DNA of 20,419 nt, taken from the NCBI GenBank assembly GCA_023430825.1, contig JAEYYL010000061.1, positions 1 through 20,419 of the forward strand, read 5' to 3'. Origin of the DNA: Verrucomicrobiota bacterium (GTDB lineage: Bacteria; Verrucomicrobiota; Verrucomicrobiia; Opitutales; Opitutaceae). Position numbers and translations under genes: made by a program. The first letter of the stretch is position 1; the number at the start of each line of letters is the position of its first letter. The notes under the pieces were generated by a model, which ran no database searches, had not been told where the DNA came from, and saw only the letters and a list, made by a program, of their open reading frames with translations. Of the stretch, positions 1 through 11,000 are shown in pieces.

Positions 1-1
1 G

Positions 2-145
2 CTCAAATGGGACGAGGACGACGAAGAGTCGGAGGACGACGACGACGAGGAGAAAGACGACGAGGACGACGAAGACGACGAGGACGACGAAAGTTCGGAC
101 GACGAGGACGAAAAGCCTCGCAAGAAATCCAAGGGGAAACGCTAA
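2..145 (+). CDS. C-terminal acidic tail of an unidentified protein (5' truncated)
   Basis: Only the last 47 codons of this gene lie in the window, in frame 2, ending at TAA (143-145). About 30 of the 34 residues between positions 4 and 37 of the visible peptide are Asp or Glu. The last ten residues are basic (Lys/Arg rich). This reading is preferred over the Arg-rich frame on the same strand because an Asp/Glu tail with a basic end is a common protein architecture and because a strong terminator sits 20 bp after this stop. Such tails are usually disordered and occur on many unrelated proteins, so no function can be assigned. The body of the gene lies to the left of the window. Confidence 0.7.
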   Translation, partial: LKWDEDDEESEDDDDEEKDDEDDEDDEDDESSDDEDEKPRKKSKGKR

Positions 146-162
146 CCCCTCGCTTTAGCTCG

Positions 163-191
163 AAGGGCGGCCACCACGGCCGCCCTTTTTT
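163..191 (+). terminator. Rho-independent terminator
   Basis: A perfect 10-bp stem (163-172 with 178-187) with a 5-nt loop ACCAC is followed by a T run (186-191). It sits 17 bp after the stop of the acidic-tail gene and closes that transcription unit. The next gene therefore needs its own promoter, between here and 268. Confidence 0.9.
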
Positions 192-267
192 CTTTCCGCG
201 CATCCGCGCTTCGCCCCGCGGCAACGCAACATTGCCTTCTTTTCCGGCGTCACCCCATGCTCGCGCC

Positions 268-864
268 ATGGATTACCGTCGCGCGATGCCGCTCGCTCTC
301 GCTGCCCTCGCCGCCTTTCTCGTGACTGGCTGCACGACCGATCGCACCGCCGGCGCGCGCAGCAACCCCGCGATTCCCCAAGGCACCTCCAACGCATCGC
401 TGCGCCCTGGCGATAGTCTCACCATCGCCCTCCAGGGCGTTCCCGATCCTTCCATCAATGCGGTCCAGATCGACGATCAAGGGAGCATCAGCCTCCCCTT
501 CATCGGTCCCCTCCCCGCCGCCGGCGCCAACACCGGCGAACTCGCGCAACGCATTCGCGACACCTACATCGCCAGAAAAATCTACAACACCGTCGACGTC
601 TCCGTCAGCGTGACCGAACGCTTCATCTACGTCGGCGGCGAGGTCGTTCGGCCCGGCCGCATCGTCTGGACGCCCGATCTCACCGTGACGAAGGCCATTC
701 AGTCCGCCGGCGGCTTCACGCTCTATGCCCGCGAGACGCGCGTCAGCCTCACGCGCGATCAAGCCACCTACGAACTCGACACGAAGCTCGCCCAAAAAAA
801 ACCCGCGCAAGACCCGCGCTTGGTCCCCGGCGACGCGATCCAGGTCCCGCGCTCGCCGTTCTAG
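268..864 (+). CDS. Polysaccharide biosynthesis/export lipoprotein (Wza/poly_export family, short form)
   Basis: This is a 198-residue predicted outer-membrane lipoprotein. The N-terminus carries RR, then a hydrophobic stretch ending in the lipobox LVTGC (Cys at residue 22), which suggests signal peptidase II processing. From about residue 46 there is a poly_export-type domain (LRPGDSLTIAL, then IGPLPAAG and a helix up to about residue 110). It is followed by one SLBB-like beta-grasp segment (VGGEVVRPGRI) and a final PGDAIQVPRS strand, as in this family. The start at 268 gives the full lipoprotein signal; ATG 286 is an alternative that keeps the hydrophobic core but loses the RR. The family forms or contributes to outer-membrane pores for exopolysaccharide. 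At under 200 residues it is much shorter than Wza (about 380), having one SLBB repeat. No glycosyltransferase, Wzc or Wzx/Wzy gene is adjacent, so its polysaccharide partner is unknown. Confidence 0.88.
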   Translation: MDYRRAMPLALAALAAFLVTGCTTDRTAGARSNPAIPQGTSNASLRPGDSLTIALQGVPDPSINAVQIDDQGSISLPFIGPLPAAGANTGELAQRIRDTYIARKIYNTVDVSVSVTERFIYVGGEVVRPGRIVWTPDLTVTKAIQSAGGFTLYARETRVSLTRDQATYELDTKLAQKKPAQDPRLVPGDAIQVPRSPF

Positions 865-884
865 GGCGATAGAGGTGTCGACGC

Positions 885-954
885 GGAATCCGAAACTCGG
901 AACCCGGAACCCTGAACCCGGAACCCGGAACCCGGAACCCGGAACTCGGAACCC
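885..954. repeat. 7-bp tandem repeat (GGAACCC), about 10 units
   Basis: Ten consecutive heptamers run from 885 to 954. Six are exactly GGAACCC; the others differ by one or two bases (GGAATCC, GAAACTC, TGAACCC, GGAACTC). The array fills most of the gap between the convergent stops of the export lipoprotein gene (864) and hemB (957). It has no dyad symmetry, so it is not an ordinary hairpin terminator. The mixture of exact and degenerate units suggests slippage-driven expansion. Confidence 0.9.
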
Positions 955-956
955 AG

Positions 957-1973
957 TCAGCCGCGCCCCAGCTCCGCCGCCATCTCCTTCGCGAAATACG
1001 TGAGAATCATGTCCGCGCCGGCGCGCTTGATCGCGAGCAACGATTCGCGCCGCGTGCGCGCCAGATCGAGCCAGCCGAGCTGCGCCGCCGCGTGCAATTG
1101 CGCGTATTCGCCCGACACCTGATACGCTGCCACGGGCTTGTTCGTCGCATTGCGCACATCGCGGATGATGTCGAGATACGGCCCCGCCGGTTTCACCATC
1201 ACGATGTCCGCACCTTCCTGCTCATCGAGCGCCAGCTCGGTGAACGCCGCCCGCCGGTTCGCCGGATCGAGCTGATACGTCGCCTTGCTCAACAAATGCG
1301 TGCCCGCCGCCTTCGCGCTGCCCACCGCATCGCGAAACGGCCCGTAATACGCCGACGCAAACTTCACCGAATACGCCATGATGCCCGTGCCCGTGTGCCC
1401 CGCCGCATCGAGCGCCTTCCGAATCGCGCCCACGCGCCCGTCCATCATGTCGCTCGGCGCCACGAGATCGACCCCCGCGCGCGCGTGCAACACCGCCATC
1501 CTCGTGAGAATCCCGACCGTGCGATCGTTTTCCACATCGTCGCGCGCCTCGTTCAGCACGCCGTCGTGTCCATGCGTCGTATAGGGATCGAGCGCGATGT
1601 CCGTCATCACCGCGATCTGCGGCACCGCTTTCTTCACCGCCCGCACCGCGCGCAAAATCAACGCGTCCTCGTGCAACGCCGCCGTGCCCTCGTCGTCCTT
1701 CAACCGCGCCTCGAGTTTGGGAAACAGCGCCACTGCCGACACGCCGAGTTTCGCGAGCGCGCGGCACTCCTTCACGAGATCCGCGACGTTGAATCGCTGC
1801 ACGCCCGGCATCGACGCGATCGGCTCCGGCGCACCCTTGCCGTCCACGACGAAAAGCGGCGCGATGAAATCCGCCGGACGCAACACCGTCTCCTCGACGA
1901 GGGCGCGCAGGCTGGCGGTGCGCCGCAGCCGCCGCGGACGTTGCGTGAGATCGAGTTTGAATGAGTCGGCCAT
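957..1973 (-). CDS. hemB: Delta-aminolevulinic acid dehydratase (porphobilinogen synthase)
   Basis: This 338-residue cytosolic enzyme condenses two 5-aminolevulinate molecules to porphobilinogen in tetrapyrrole (heme) synthesis. The two Schiff-base lysines are visible: K204 in YSVKFASAYYGPFRDA and K261 in VMVKPAGPYLDIIRD. The metal site reads DIALDPYTTHGHDG (D125, D129, D137). It has aspartates where zinc-type enzymes such as the E. coli one have cysteines, so this is the aspartate-rich, magnesium-type HemB. YQLDPANR (233-240) is the usual family motif. The start at 1973 gives a typical family length; the frame stays open upstream, but that extension has no family similarity. No clear Shine-Dalgarno is seen. 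It lies 83 bp downstream of the Sel1/zinc-finger gene on the same strand and may be co-transcribed with it. The C-terminus abuts the 7-bp repeat array. Confidence 0.97.
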   Translation of the reverse strand: MADSFKLDLTQRPRRLRRTASLRALVEETVLRPADFIAPLFVVDGKGAPEPIASMPGVQRFNVADLVKECRALAKLGVSAVALFPKLEARLKDDEGTAALHEDALILRAVRAVKKAVPQIAVMTDIALDPYTTHGHDGVLNEARDDVENDRTVGILTRMAVLHARAGVDLVAPSDMMDGRVGAIRKALDAAGHTGTGIMAYSVKFASAYYGPFRDAVGSAKAAGTHLLSKATYQLDPANRRAAFTELALDEQEGADIVMVKPAGPYLDIIRDVRNATNKPVAAYQVSGEYAQLHAAAQLGWLDLARTRRESLLAIKRAGADMILTYFAKEMAAELGRG

Positions 1974-2056
1974 GATGGAGGCGCGCACCGTAGCACAACC
2001 GCCGAGCCCGCCGCCATCCGCATTTTCTTCGAACCGCGGCTTCGACCGCCGTGGCG

Positions 2057-4111
2057 TCACTCGTCCGCCAGCGCTCGCGCGCCACTTCCCCGACACGTGA
2101 GACACTCCTTGGTCACCTTGATCCGCCCGCCTTCGCACGTGCGGCAGGCCACGCGGCCCGAGGCGCAATTCGGGCAAGGCTCCTTGGTGACGCTGCCCTT
2201 GCCGCGGCCCGTGCCCTCGCACGCCGAACACGCGACGGCGCGGCCCTCCTGCACCACGCCCCCGCTGCCGCTGCAGGTCGTGCACGGCGGCACCCCCGCC
2301 TTCAGGCTGAAACCCCGCCCGTTGCACATGCTGCACAACACGCTGCCTTTCCCGCTGCAGATCCCGCAGGCGACACTCGTCTGAATTTTTCCCGCGCCCG
2401 CGCACGAGTTGCACGGATGTTGCGTCGTCAACTCCACGCGCCGCTGCACCACCGCCGCATCCGCGCTGCCGGACTTCGCGTAAAATTTCGCCGCCTGCGC
2501 AAACTGACCTTTCTGGTCGAAATATCGCGCGAGCATCGTGTGCAGCTGTCGCACGCTTTCCCCGCCGAGCCGCACGTCGACGAAGCCCGCCGGCGCCGCC
2601 ACGAACTCCCGTTCGAACATCTGCTGCACTGCCGGCGCCGTGCGCTCCGCCGCCTGCTGCATCAGCTCGATCAACATCGCGACCGACCGTTCCCGCTCGC
2701 CCCCCTCATACGCCTTCACCGCCCAATCGCGCGCCGCCTCCAGGTTCACCGGCGTGCCGAGGCCGCGCAGATGGCACCGCGCCGCGTCGATCCACGCCGG
2801 CGGATACCCTTTCTCCGCCGCCCGCTCAAAACACGCGAACGCCTTCTCCGGCGCGCGCTCCGCCCGCCCGCTCTCATAAAAACGCCCCAGTAACGCGAGC
2901 GCCTCCGCCGGCGCATCCGGCCCCGTGGTGACTCTCTCCAACACCCCGGCTTCGCGTGCGGCGTCGCGCGGCACCGCGTCGGGCGCCATCGCATAAATCG
3001 CCAGCAACGGCGGCAACGCCGCCGTCTCACCCGCGAGCGCCCGCGCTTCGAGCCAGGGCAACGCCTCCGCATAGTTCCCTTTCCGGTAGTCGTCGTCCGA
3101 CACCCACGCGCGCGCCTCGCTGTCGCCCGCCTGCGCCGCCTCGACCAGGAACGGCCGCGCCGCCGTCGTGTCATCCGGCGAGTTGCGCAGAAGCGCCCGC
3201 GCATACGCCGCGCGAAACGGCTGTCGTATCCGAACTTTGGATTTCAGGATCGCCTGCATCTGCGCCACCGCCGTCCCCCACTGCGACTCCCGCACCGCCT
3301 TCTGCGCCGCCCGCCACCGCGCCAGGGTCGCCGGATCGGGGCTCTCGAAATAGTCCGGCGCCGACACCAGCGTCGCCCAGTCCGCCAGCAGCGGATCGCC
3401 CGGCGGTGCGACCGCGCCCAGCAGCTCGAAAGCGAGCAGCGTCTGCGGCGTCACCGCCTCCGCCCCCGCCGCCGTCAACTCGCTGCGCAACGCCGCGATG
3501 TCCGCTTCGGCCGCTTCCGGTTCGAGTTCGCGAAACGCCCGGTAATACGCGGGATTCTGCCGGCTGAACTGGGCCAGCGGCCGCAAATAGTGCGCCTCCC
3601 GCAATCGCACGAACTCTGCCGACGCCGGAAACGTCAACGGCTTCAAGCCCGCCAGCCGGCCGCGCGCCGCCATGATGTCGCCCTGGGCCGTCGTCCGCCG
3701 AATCTCCTGCGCCGTGACCTGAAACGTCGCCTCGCCCGCACTTCCCTCCAGCGCCGTCACAAACGCCTCGAACCGCACCGCCCGTTCGCGCGCCCACGTT
3801 TTCAGCGGCTCGGTCGACGATTGCGCGCTCGCGTGGAGATTGCCGACCGTCCACCGCAGATGCGCCATCCGCGCGCGATAATCGCCCGCGTCCGCTTCGA
3901 GCTGTTGCAGCTCCTGACTGATCGCGCGCGCCTCGATCTGCCGGTCCGCATCGAGCCGACGCTTCATGAACGTCCCGGTCGTCACCACCGCGCCGAGGCC
4001 GATGACCCCGACCAACAACGGCAGCCGCGGGAAACCCCGCCGCACCGCGACGGGACGTGGGTCCGCGGCTCCGGCCGGCGCGGACGGAGAGGATTCGGCA
4101 GGTTGATCCAT
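2057..4111 (-). CDS. Membrane-anchored Sel1-repeat protein with DnaJ-type CXXC zinc-finger region
   Basis: This 684-residue protein is not a recognised named family. Residues 1-28 are polar and Pro/Ala rich, 29-48 form one hydrophobic membrane segment, and the rest is a long soluble part. Helical, TPR/Sel1-like sequence follows, with clear Sel1-type motifs at about 402-472 (for example ALLGRFYESG, FERAAEKGYPPA, CHLRGLGTPV). The last 118 residues hold eight CXXC pairs at 567/570, 582/585, 593/596, 610/613, 628/631, 646/649, 656/659 and 670/673. Most are CXXCXGXG, the DnaJ cysteine-rich signature, but there is no J domain. Positive charge after the segment (KRR, 50-52) is compatible with either topology. 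Family knowledge: Sel1 repeats scaffold protein complexes and CXXCXGXG modules bind zinc and unfolded or partner proteins. A scaffold or folding-assistance role is inference only. It is divergent from cysS and upstream of hemB. Confidence 0.85.
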   Translation of the reverse strand: MDQPAESSPSAPAGAADPRPVAVRRGFPRLPLLVGVIGLGAVVTTGTFMKRRLDADRQIEARAISQELQQLEADAGDYRARMAHLRWTVGNLHASAQSSTEPLKTWARERAVRFEAFVTALEGSAGEATFQVTAQEIRRTTAQGDIMAARGRLAGLKPLTFPASAEFVRLREAHYLRPLAQFSRQNPAYYRAFRELEPEAAEADIAALRSELTAAGAEAVTPQTLLAFELLGAVAPPGDPLLADWATLVSAPDYFESPDPATLARWRAAQKAVRESQWGTAVAQMQAILKSKVRIRQPFRAAYARALLRNSPDDTTAARPFLVEAAQAGDSEARAWVSDDDYRKGNYAEALPWLEARALAGETAALPPLLAIYAMAPDAVPRDAAREAGVLERVTTGPDAPAEALALLGRFYESGRAERAPEKAFACFERAAEKGYPPAWIDAARCHLRGLGTPVNLEAARDWAVKAYEGGERERSVAMLIELMQQAAERTAPAVQQMFEREFVAAPAGFVDVRLGGESVRQLHTMLARYFDQKGQFAQAAKFYAKSGSADAAVVQRRVELTTQHPCNSCAGAGKIQTSVACGICSGKGSVLCSMCNGRGFSLKAGVPPCTTCSGSGGVVQEGRAVACSACEGTGRGKGSVTKEPCPNCASGRVACRTCEGGRIKVTKECLTCRGSGARALADE

Positions 4112-4202
4112 TGCGCTGTCTTCCCTTATCGGCGCAAATCGCCTTCTTCTTCAGCACCGAGCGCGGCCGCCCCGCGTCAGGCGCAAAAACTTGTTCCGCT
4201 CG

Positions 4203-4217
4203 GGCGGAATATCCGCC
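4203..4217. promoter_or_regulatory. Interrupted palindrome GGCGGA-ATA-TCCGCC upstream of cysS
   Basis: Perfect 6-bp arms (4203-4208 and 4212-4217) flank the 3-bp centre ATA, ending 21 bp before the cysS start codon and within the 127-bp divergent gap to the Sel1/zinc gene. It could be an operator or a small leader hairpin. There is no direct evidence for function. Confidence 0.35.
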
Positions 4218-4238
4218 ACGGTTCACCCTCCCTCTTTC

Positions 4239-5615
<1,377 letters not shown>

Positions 5616-5616
5616 C

Positions 5617-5847
5617 CTACGCGACTCGTCGCTTGGACTTGCCCTTCACCTTCGCGACCTGCGCCGGCGATATCAGCTCAAAGAGCGCGCCCTCTTTATC
5701 CGGCGGAAAATAAACGATATTCTTCATCTTCGGCGGAAAATGCACCCAGTCAGGATGTGGAATTCGGATCGTTTCGCCGCTCGTCAGTGTGAGCTCCACC
5801 GGATACACTTCGGGGTTCGAGAGAATGGCGCGGAGATCGTCTTCCAT
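5617..5847 (-). CDS. Small conserved-type protein of unknown function (76 aa)
   Basis: The predicted protein has 76 residues, no signal peptide and no membrane segment. The central part (YPVELTLTSGETIRIPHPDWVHFPP) looks like short beta strands. It resembles in style the small bacterial proteins of the type 'xxPFxxxLxxGxxxxVxHPxxV', whose function I do not know. The C-terminus is basic (KVKGKSKRRVA). A good ribosome binding site (AGAAGGTG on the minus strand, about 5 nt before the ATG) supports the gene and its start. It converges on cysS with a 1-nt gap and is divergent from thrS. A 5-4-5 dyad lies just upstream of its ribosome binding site. It may bind nucleic acid given its basic tail, but this is speculation. 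Confidence 0.75.
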   Translation of the reverse strand: MEDDLRAILSNPEVYPVELTLTSGETIRIPHPDWVHFPPKMKNIVYFPPDKEGALFELISPAQVAKVKGKSKRRVA

Positions 5848-5865
5848 GGCTGCACCTTCTTATGT

Positions 5866-5879
5866 CACTGGTTTCAGTG
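5866..5879. promoter_or_regulatory. Interrupted palindrome CACTG-GTTT-CAGTG
   Basis: Perfect 5-bp arms around a 4-bp centre lie 19 bp upstream of the start of the 76-residue protein gene, close to its ribosome binding site. It could be an operator for that gene or for divergent thrS, or chance; it is short. Confidence 0.25.
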
Positions 5880-6010
5880 CAAGCGAAAGGTCCGCGCCGC
5901 CGATCTACCAACCGCAGGTTTGAGGTGCCCGTATTGACACGCCGCGCATTTCCCGGCGCTCTGTCCCTTCGGCCCTGCAATCGTAGGCAGGACCACAACC
6001 CATACAGACC

Positions 6011-7936
<1,926 letters not shown>

Positions 7937-7957
7937 CCCGGCTCCATTTCGCCTCCG

Positions 7958-7997
7958 AAAAAAACAAAGTAGGGACGGCTTCCAGCCGTCCTTTTTT
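7958..7997. terminator. Bidirectional rho-independent terminator after thrS
   Basis: An 8-bp stem (7973-7980 with 7984-7991) with a 3-nt loop TCC is followed by six T (7992-7997) and preceded by an A run (7958-7964). It can therefore stop thrS on the plus strand and, less ideally because the A run is 8 nt from the stem, the convergent Sel1 gene on the minus strand. Confidence 0.88.
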
Positions 7998-8067
7998 GTG
8001 CCCCCGCTTCACCCGTCGCTCCCGCCCCCTCTGCACACGCCCCCCCAACCCGTTCGAACGAAATCCC

Positions 8068-11000
8068 TCACCGCCCTCCGCGCATTTTCATCTCCATGCT
8101 CATCCGGCGGGTGAGTTCGTGATAATGCTCCAGCAGCTTCGTGTTTCGCGGATCGAGCTCAGTCGCCCGTTTGAACGCCTCCACCGCCGCATCCAGATCC
8201 GTTTTGACTCCCGCGATCTGCCCGCTCTCGTAAACCTGCCCCAGCAGCACCGCCGCCTGCAACGCCACCGGCGCCGCGTAATTCTGTTTCATCGCTCGTT
8301 CCAGATACCCGACCGCCCGCGCCGGATCGGCCGACAATCCCACATCCCCTTTCAGCAACGCACGTCCCAACGTGAACTGCGCCATCGGAAATCCCGCGTC
8401 GGCCGCGCGCGCGATCGCCGCCAGTCCCGCCTCCCGATCCTGCGGCAGCTCGTTTCCGTTATACTGCATCATCCCGATCCGAAACGATGCGTCGGCATTG
8501 CCCGCTTCCGCCGCCTGGCGCATGAGCGCGAGCCCCGCCGGCTTGTCGGTCGCCGCCGTCAACAGGCCGACGATGAGCACCGCTTGCGAATTTCCTTTCT
8601 CCGCCAGAAACCCGATCCACTTTTCCGCCGCCGGTTTGTCCTTCTGCGCCAGCCATTCGTAATACACGACCGTCGCCGGCGCGTGTCCTTGGTCGGCGGC
8701 AGCCGCCAGCCAGGTTTCGGCTTCCGCGCGGTCCGACGCGGCTGCGCGCATCGCGTAGTCAAACATGTCGTCGGTCGTTCCGGTTTTCGCCTTCTTTCGA
8801 AAATACGGCAACGACCCCGGCTTGGCCGCTTCCTCCTCATCGTATTCGCGGACGAAGCGCTGCGCTTCCTCCTTCATGAAATCGTAGATCGTCTCGAGCG
8901 CGGCGACGTCGCGATACCACCGGGCGGCCTCATCGCGTCGCCCGTCCCAGTGAGCCATCTGCGCGAGTTTATAGAGCGCCTGCACATGACGCGGCTCTTC
9001 GGCCACGATTTCGAGCAGCCATTTTTGCGCGCCTGCCGCGTCCTTGCTGTTTTGCAACGCCTCGGCCAGGGCGAAACGGCTGCTCCGGTCGCCGGCGTCC
9101 ACTGCTTTACGATACCAGATCGCCGCCTCGACGTGGTTCTTTTTTTCCCATGGCACCTCGCTCGCGACGTAAGAATACGCGATGTCGGCCATCGCGCGCG
9201 TATGACCTTTCGCAGCCGCCCGCTCCATGAACTCACGCCATTTCGCTTCGTTCTTCGGCCCGCCCCGCCCATAGCGATGCATGAGCCCGATCGAATGAAG
9301 CGCGCGCGCATCACCCAGCGCCGCCGCCCTCTCGTAGGCGGCCATCGCCGCTGCGTAGTCCGGCGTCACGCCTTCGTGAACGAAGTGCAACGCATCGCCC
9401 AGCTCCAGCAGCGATGCGATGTCATCCGCCGCCGCTTGGCGCAACCACGCGAGCCACTGCGCCATGTCTTTGTTCACGCCGTAGCCGTTACGATAATGGT
9501 GCATCAGCGCGCGGTAGGCCGGCAGACCGGCGCCCGCCTCGGCCGCGCGATGATAAAATTCCACCGCCTTCACGTCGTTCTGCCGCACCAGCCGCCCGCC
9601 CGCATACGCGTCGGCCACCCGCAGCAAATCCACCGCCCGATCCGCGGCGGCGGCTTCGATCTTCCGCCATTCATCGGCCGACAGCACGGGCAGCTCCGGC
9701 GGAATCGTCGCGATCCGCTTCGCGTAATTGAACGCGTTGGGATTTCCACGGCTCTCCGCGTCGAAATAGCGAATCGCCAGTTTCGCGTAGTCCGCCATCG
9801 CTCCGCCGCGGTCGATCATCAGCCGCAGCCAGCGGGCGGTCGCATCCTCGTAGGTCGGCATCAGCGATGAGAGCACGTCGTTCGCGGATTGCGCGGAGTA
9901 AAGGTTGGCCAGCTCAAGCCAGGGTCGCTGATAGGGAAGATCCATTTGGCCGGGCCACGCGCGCACCGCTGCCTCGATGAACCAGTATTCGGCCTCCGCG
10001 TAATTGCGCGCCACGCCGTTCTCATTGCCGGGCGCCGCGAACAGCTTCGCGAGCTTGAAGGCGGCGGTCGCATCGCCCGCGTTGGCCGAGATCCAGTAGA
10101 GTTCAAACACGCGCAGCGGATCGTTTTTCGTCTTGTCCGCGTTGTGCTCGAATTGCGATGCGAGCAGCCACTGCGCCGGCGCATAGTCCTTCGTCGCCTG
10201 CGCGAGCAACTGATCGGCCGGCGGCAAATCCGCCGGCACCGGCGTCCGGTCAGCTTCGTCCCGCATGCCGAAATACAATTGATAAAGCTGGTAGGCCGCC
10301 TCCGCCTCGCCCGCCGCCAGGCGCCGCCGCAGCTCCGGCGAATCCACCGGTTTCGTCGCGGGAACGACGTCCTGCTGACGACGCGCGATCACCTCGCGCG
10401 CGAGCGCATCGGCGAGCGTGCTTCGCGGATGAACCAGACCCCATAGATTTATCTCCACCAGGCTGCCCTGCGGATCGAAGAGTGACTTCGATTTCGCCAC
10501 CGCGGCCGGCCACTCGTCGCTCGTCAACACCGCGAGAATGCCGGGCTTGTCGAGGTCTGCACCGTCGTAGTCCAGCCCCATCACCTCCACGACCTCCTTT
10601 GCCGACGCGCCTTTCCGAAAAGCCGCGAGCATGTCCGCCGCGGTCCACGGCGAACCTTTCGACCACGCGTTGGTTTTCGTGCCGCGCTTTTTGGTGATCG
10701 CTTCGTCCAACACGCGCGGCGGGGCGCTGGCCGCGCGTTTGCTCGCCGCGTCCATGATGGCCGCCCAATCGTAAACCGTGTCCCGACCACGCATCTCCGC
10801 CGGCGATTTCGCGGCGTCCGCGATCGCCGGCTTTTCACTCGAAGGATTCAGCACCTGCGCGAGCGTGAGGAGCCGTTGCTTGCTCCAATCCCGCTGAGTC
10901 GCGCCCACGAACCGCGGCGCGCCGTCGCGGCCGGCGAGCCACCCGCCCTTAATCCCGTCACCGGCGGCGCCGGGGAGGAGTTTCCAGTCCATCAGATCGT

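Noticed and set aside
5934..5939. Perfect -35 hexamer TTGACA upstream of thrS
   Set aside because: No acceptable -10 hexamer occurs 16-18 bp downstream (the bases there are GC-rich), so it was not called a promoter.
5963..5993. Possible leader hairpin (CCTGC/GCAGG with outer GTCC/GGAC) before thrS
   Set aside because: The pairing is short with a large internal loop; it is not strong enough to call a regulatory structure.
5848..6010. A TGS domain for ThrRS hidden in another frame upstream of thrS
   Set aside because: The gap is only 163 bp, shorter than a TGS coding region, and no frame shows TGS-like sequence.
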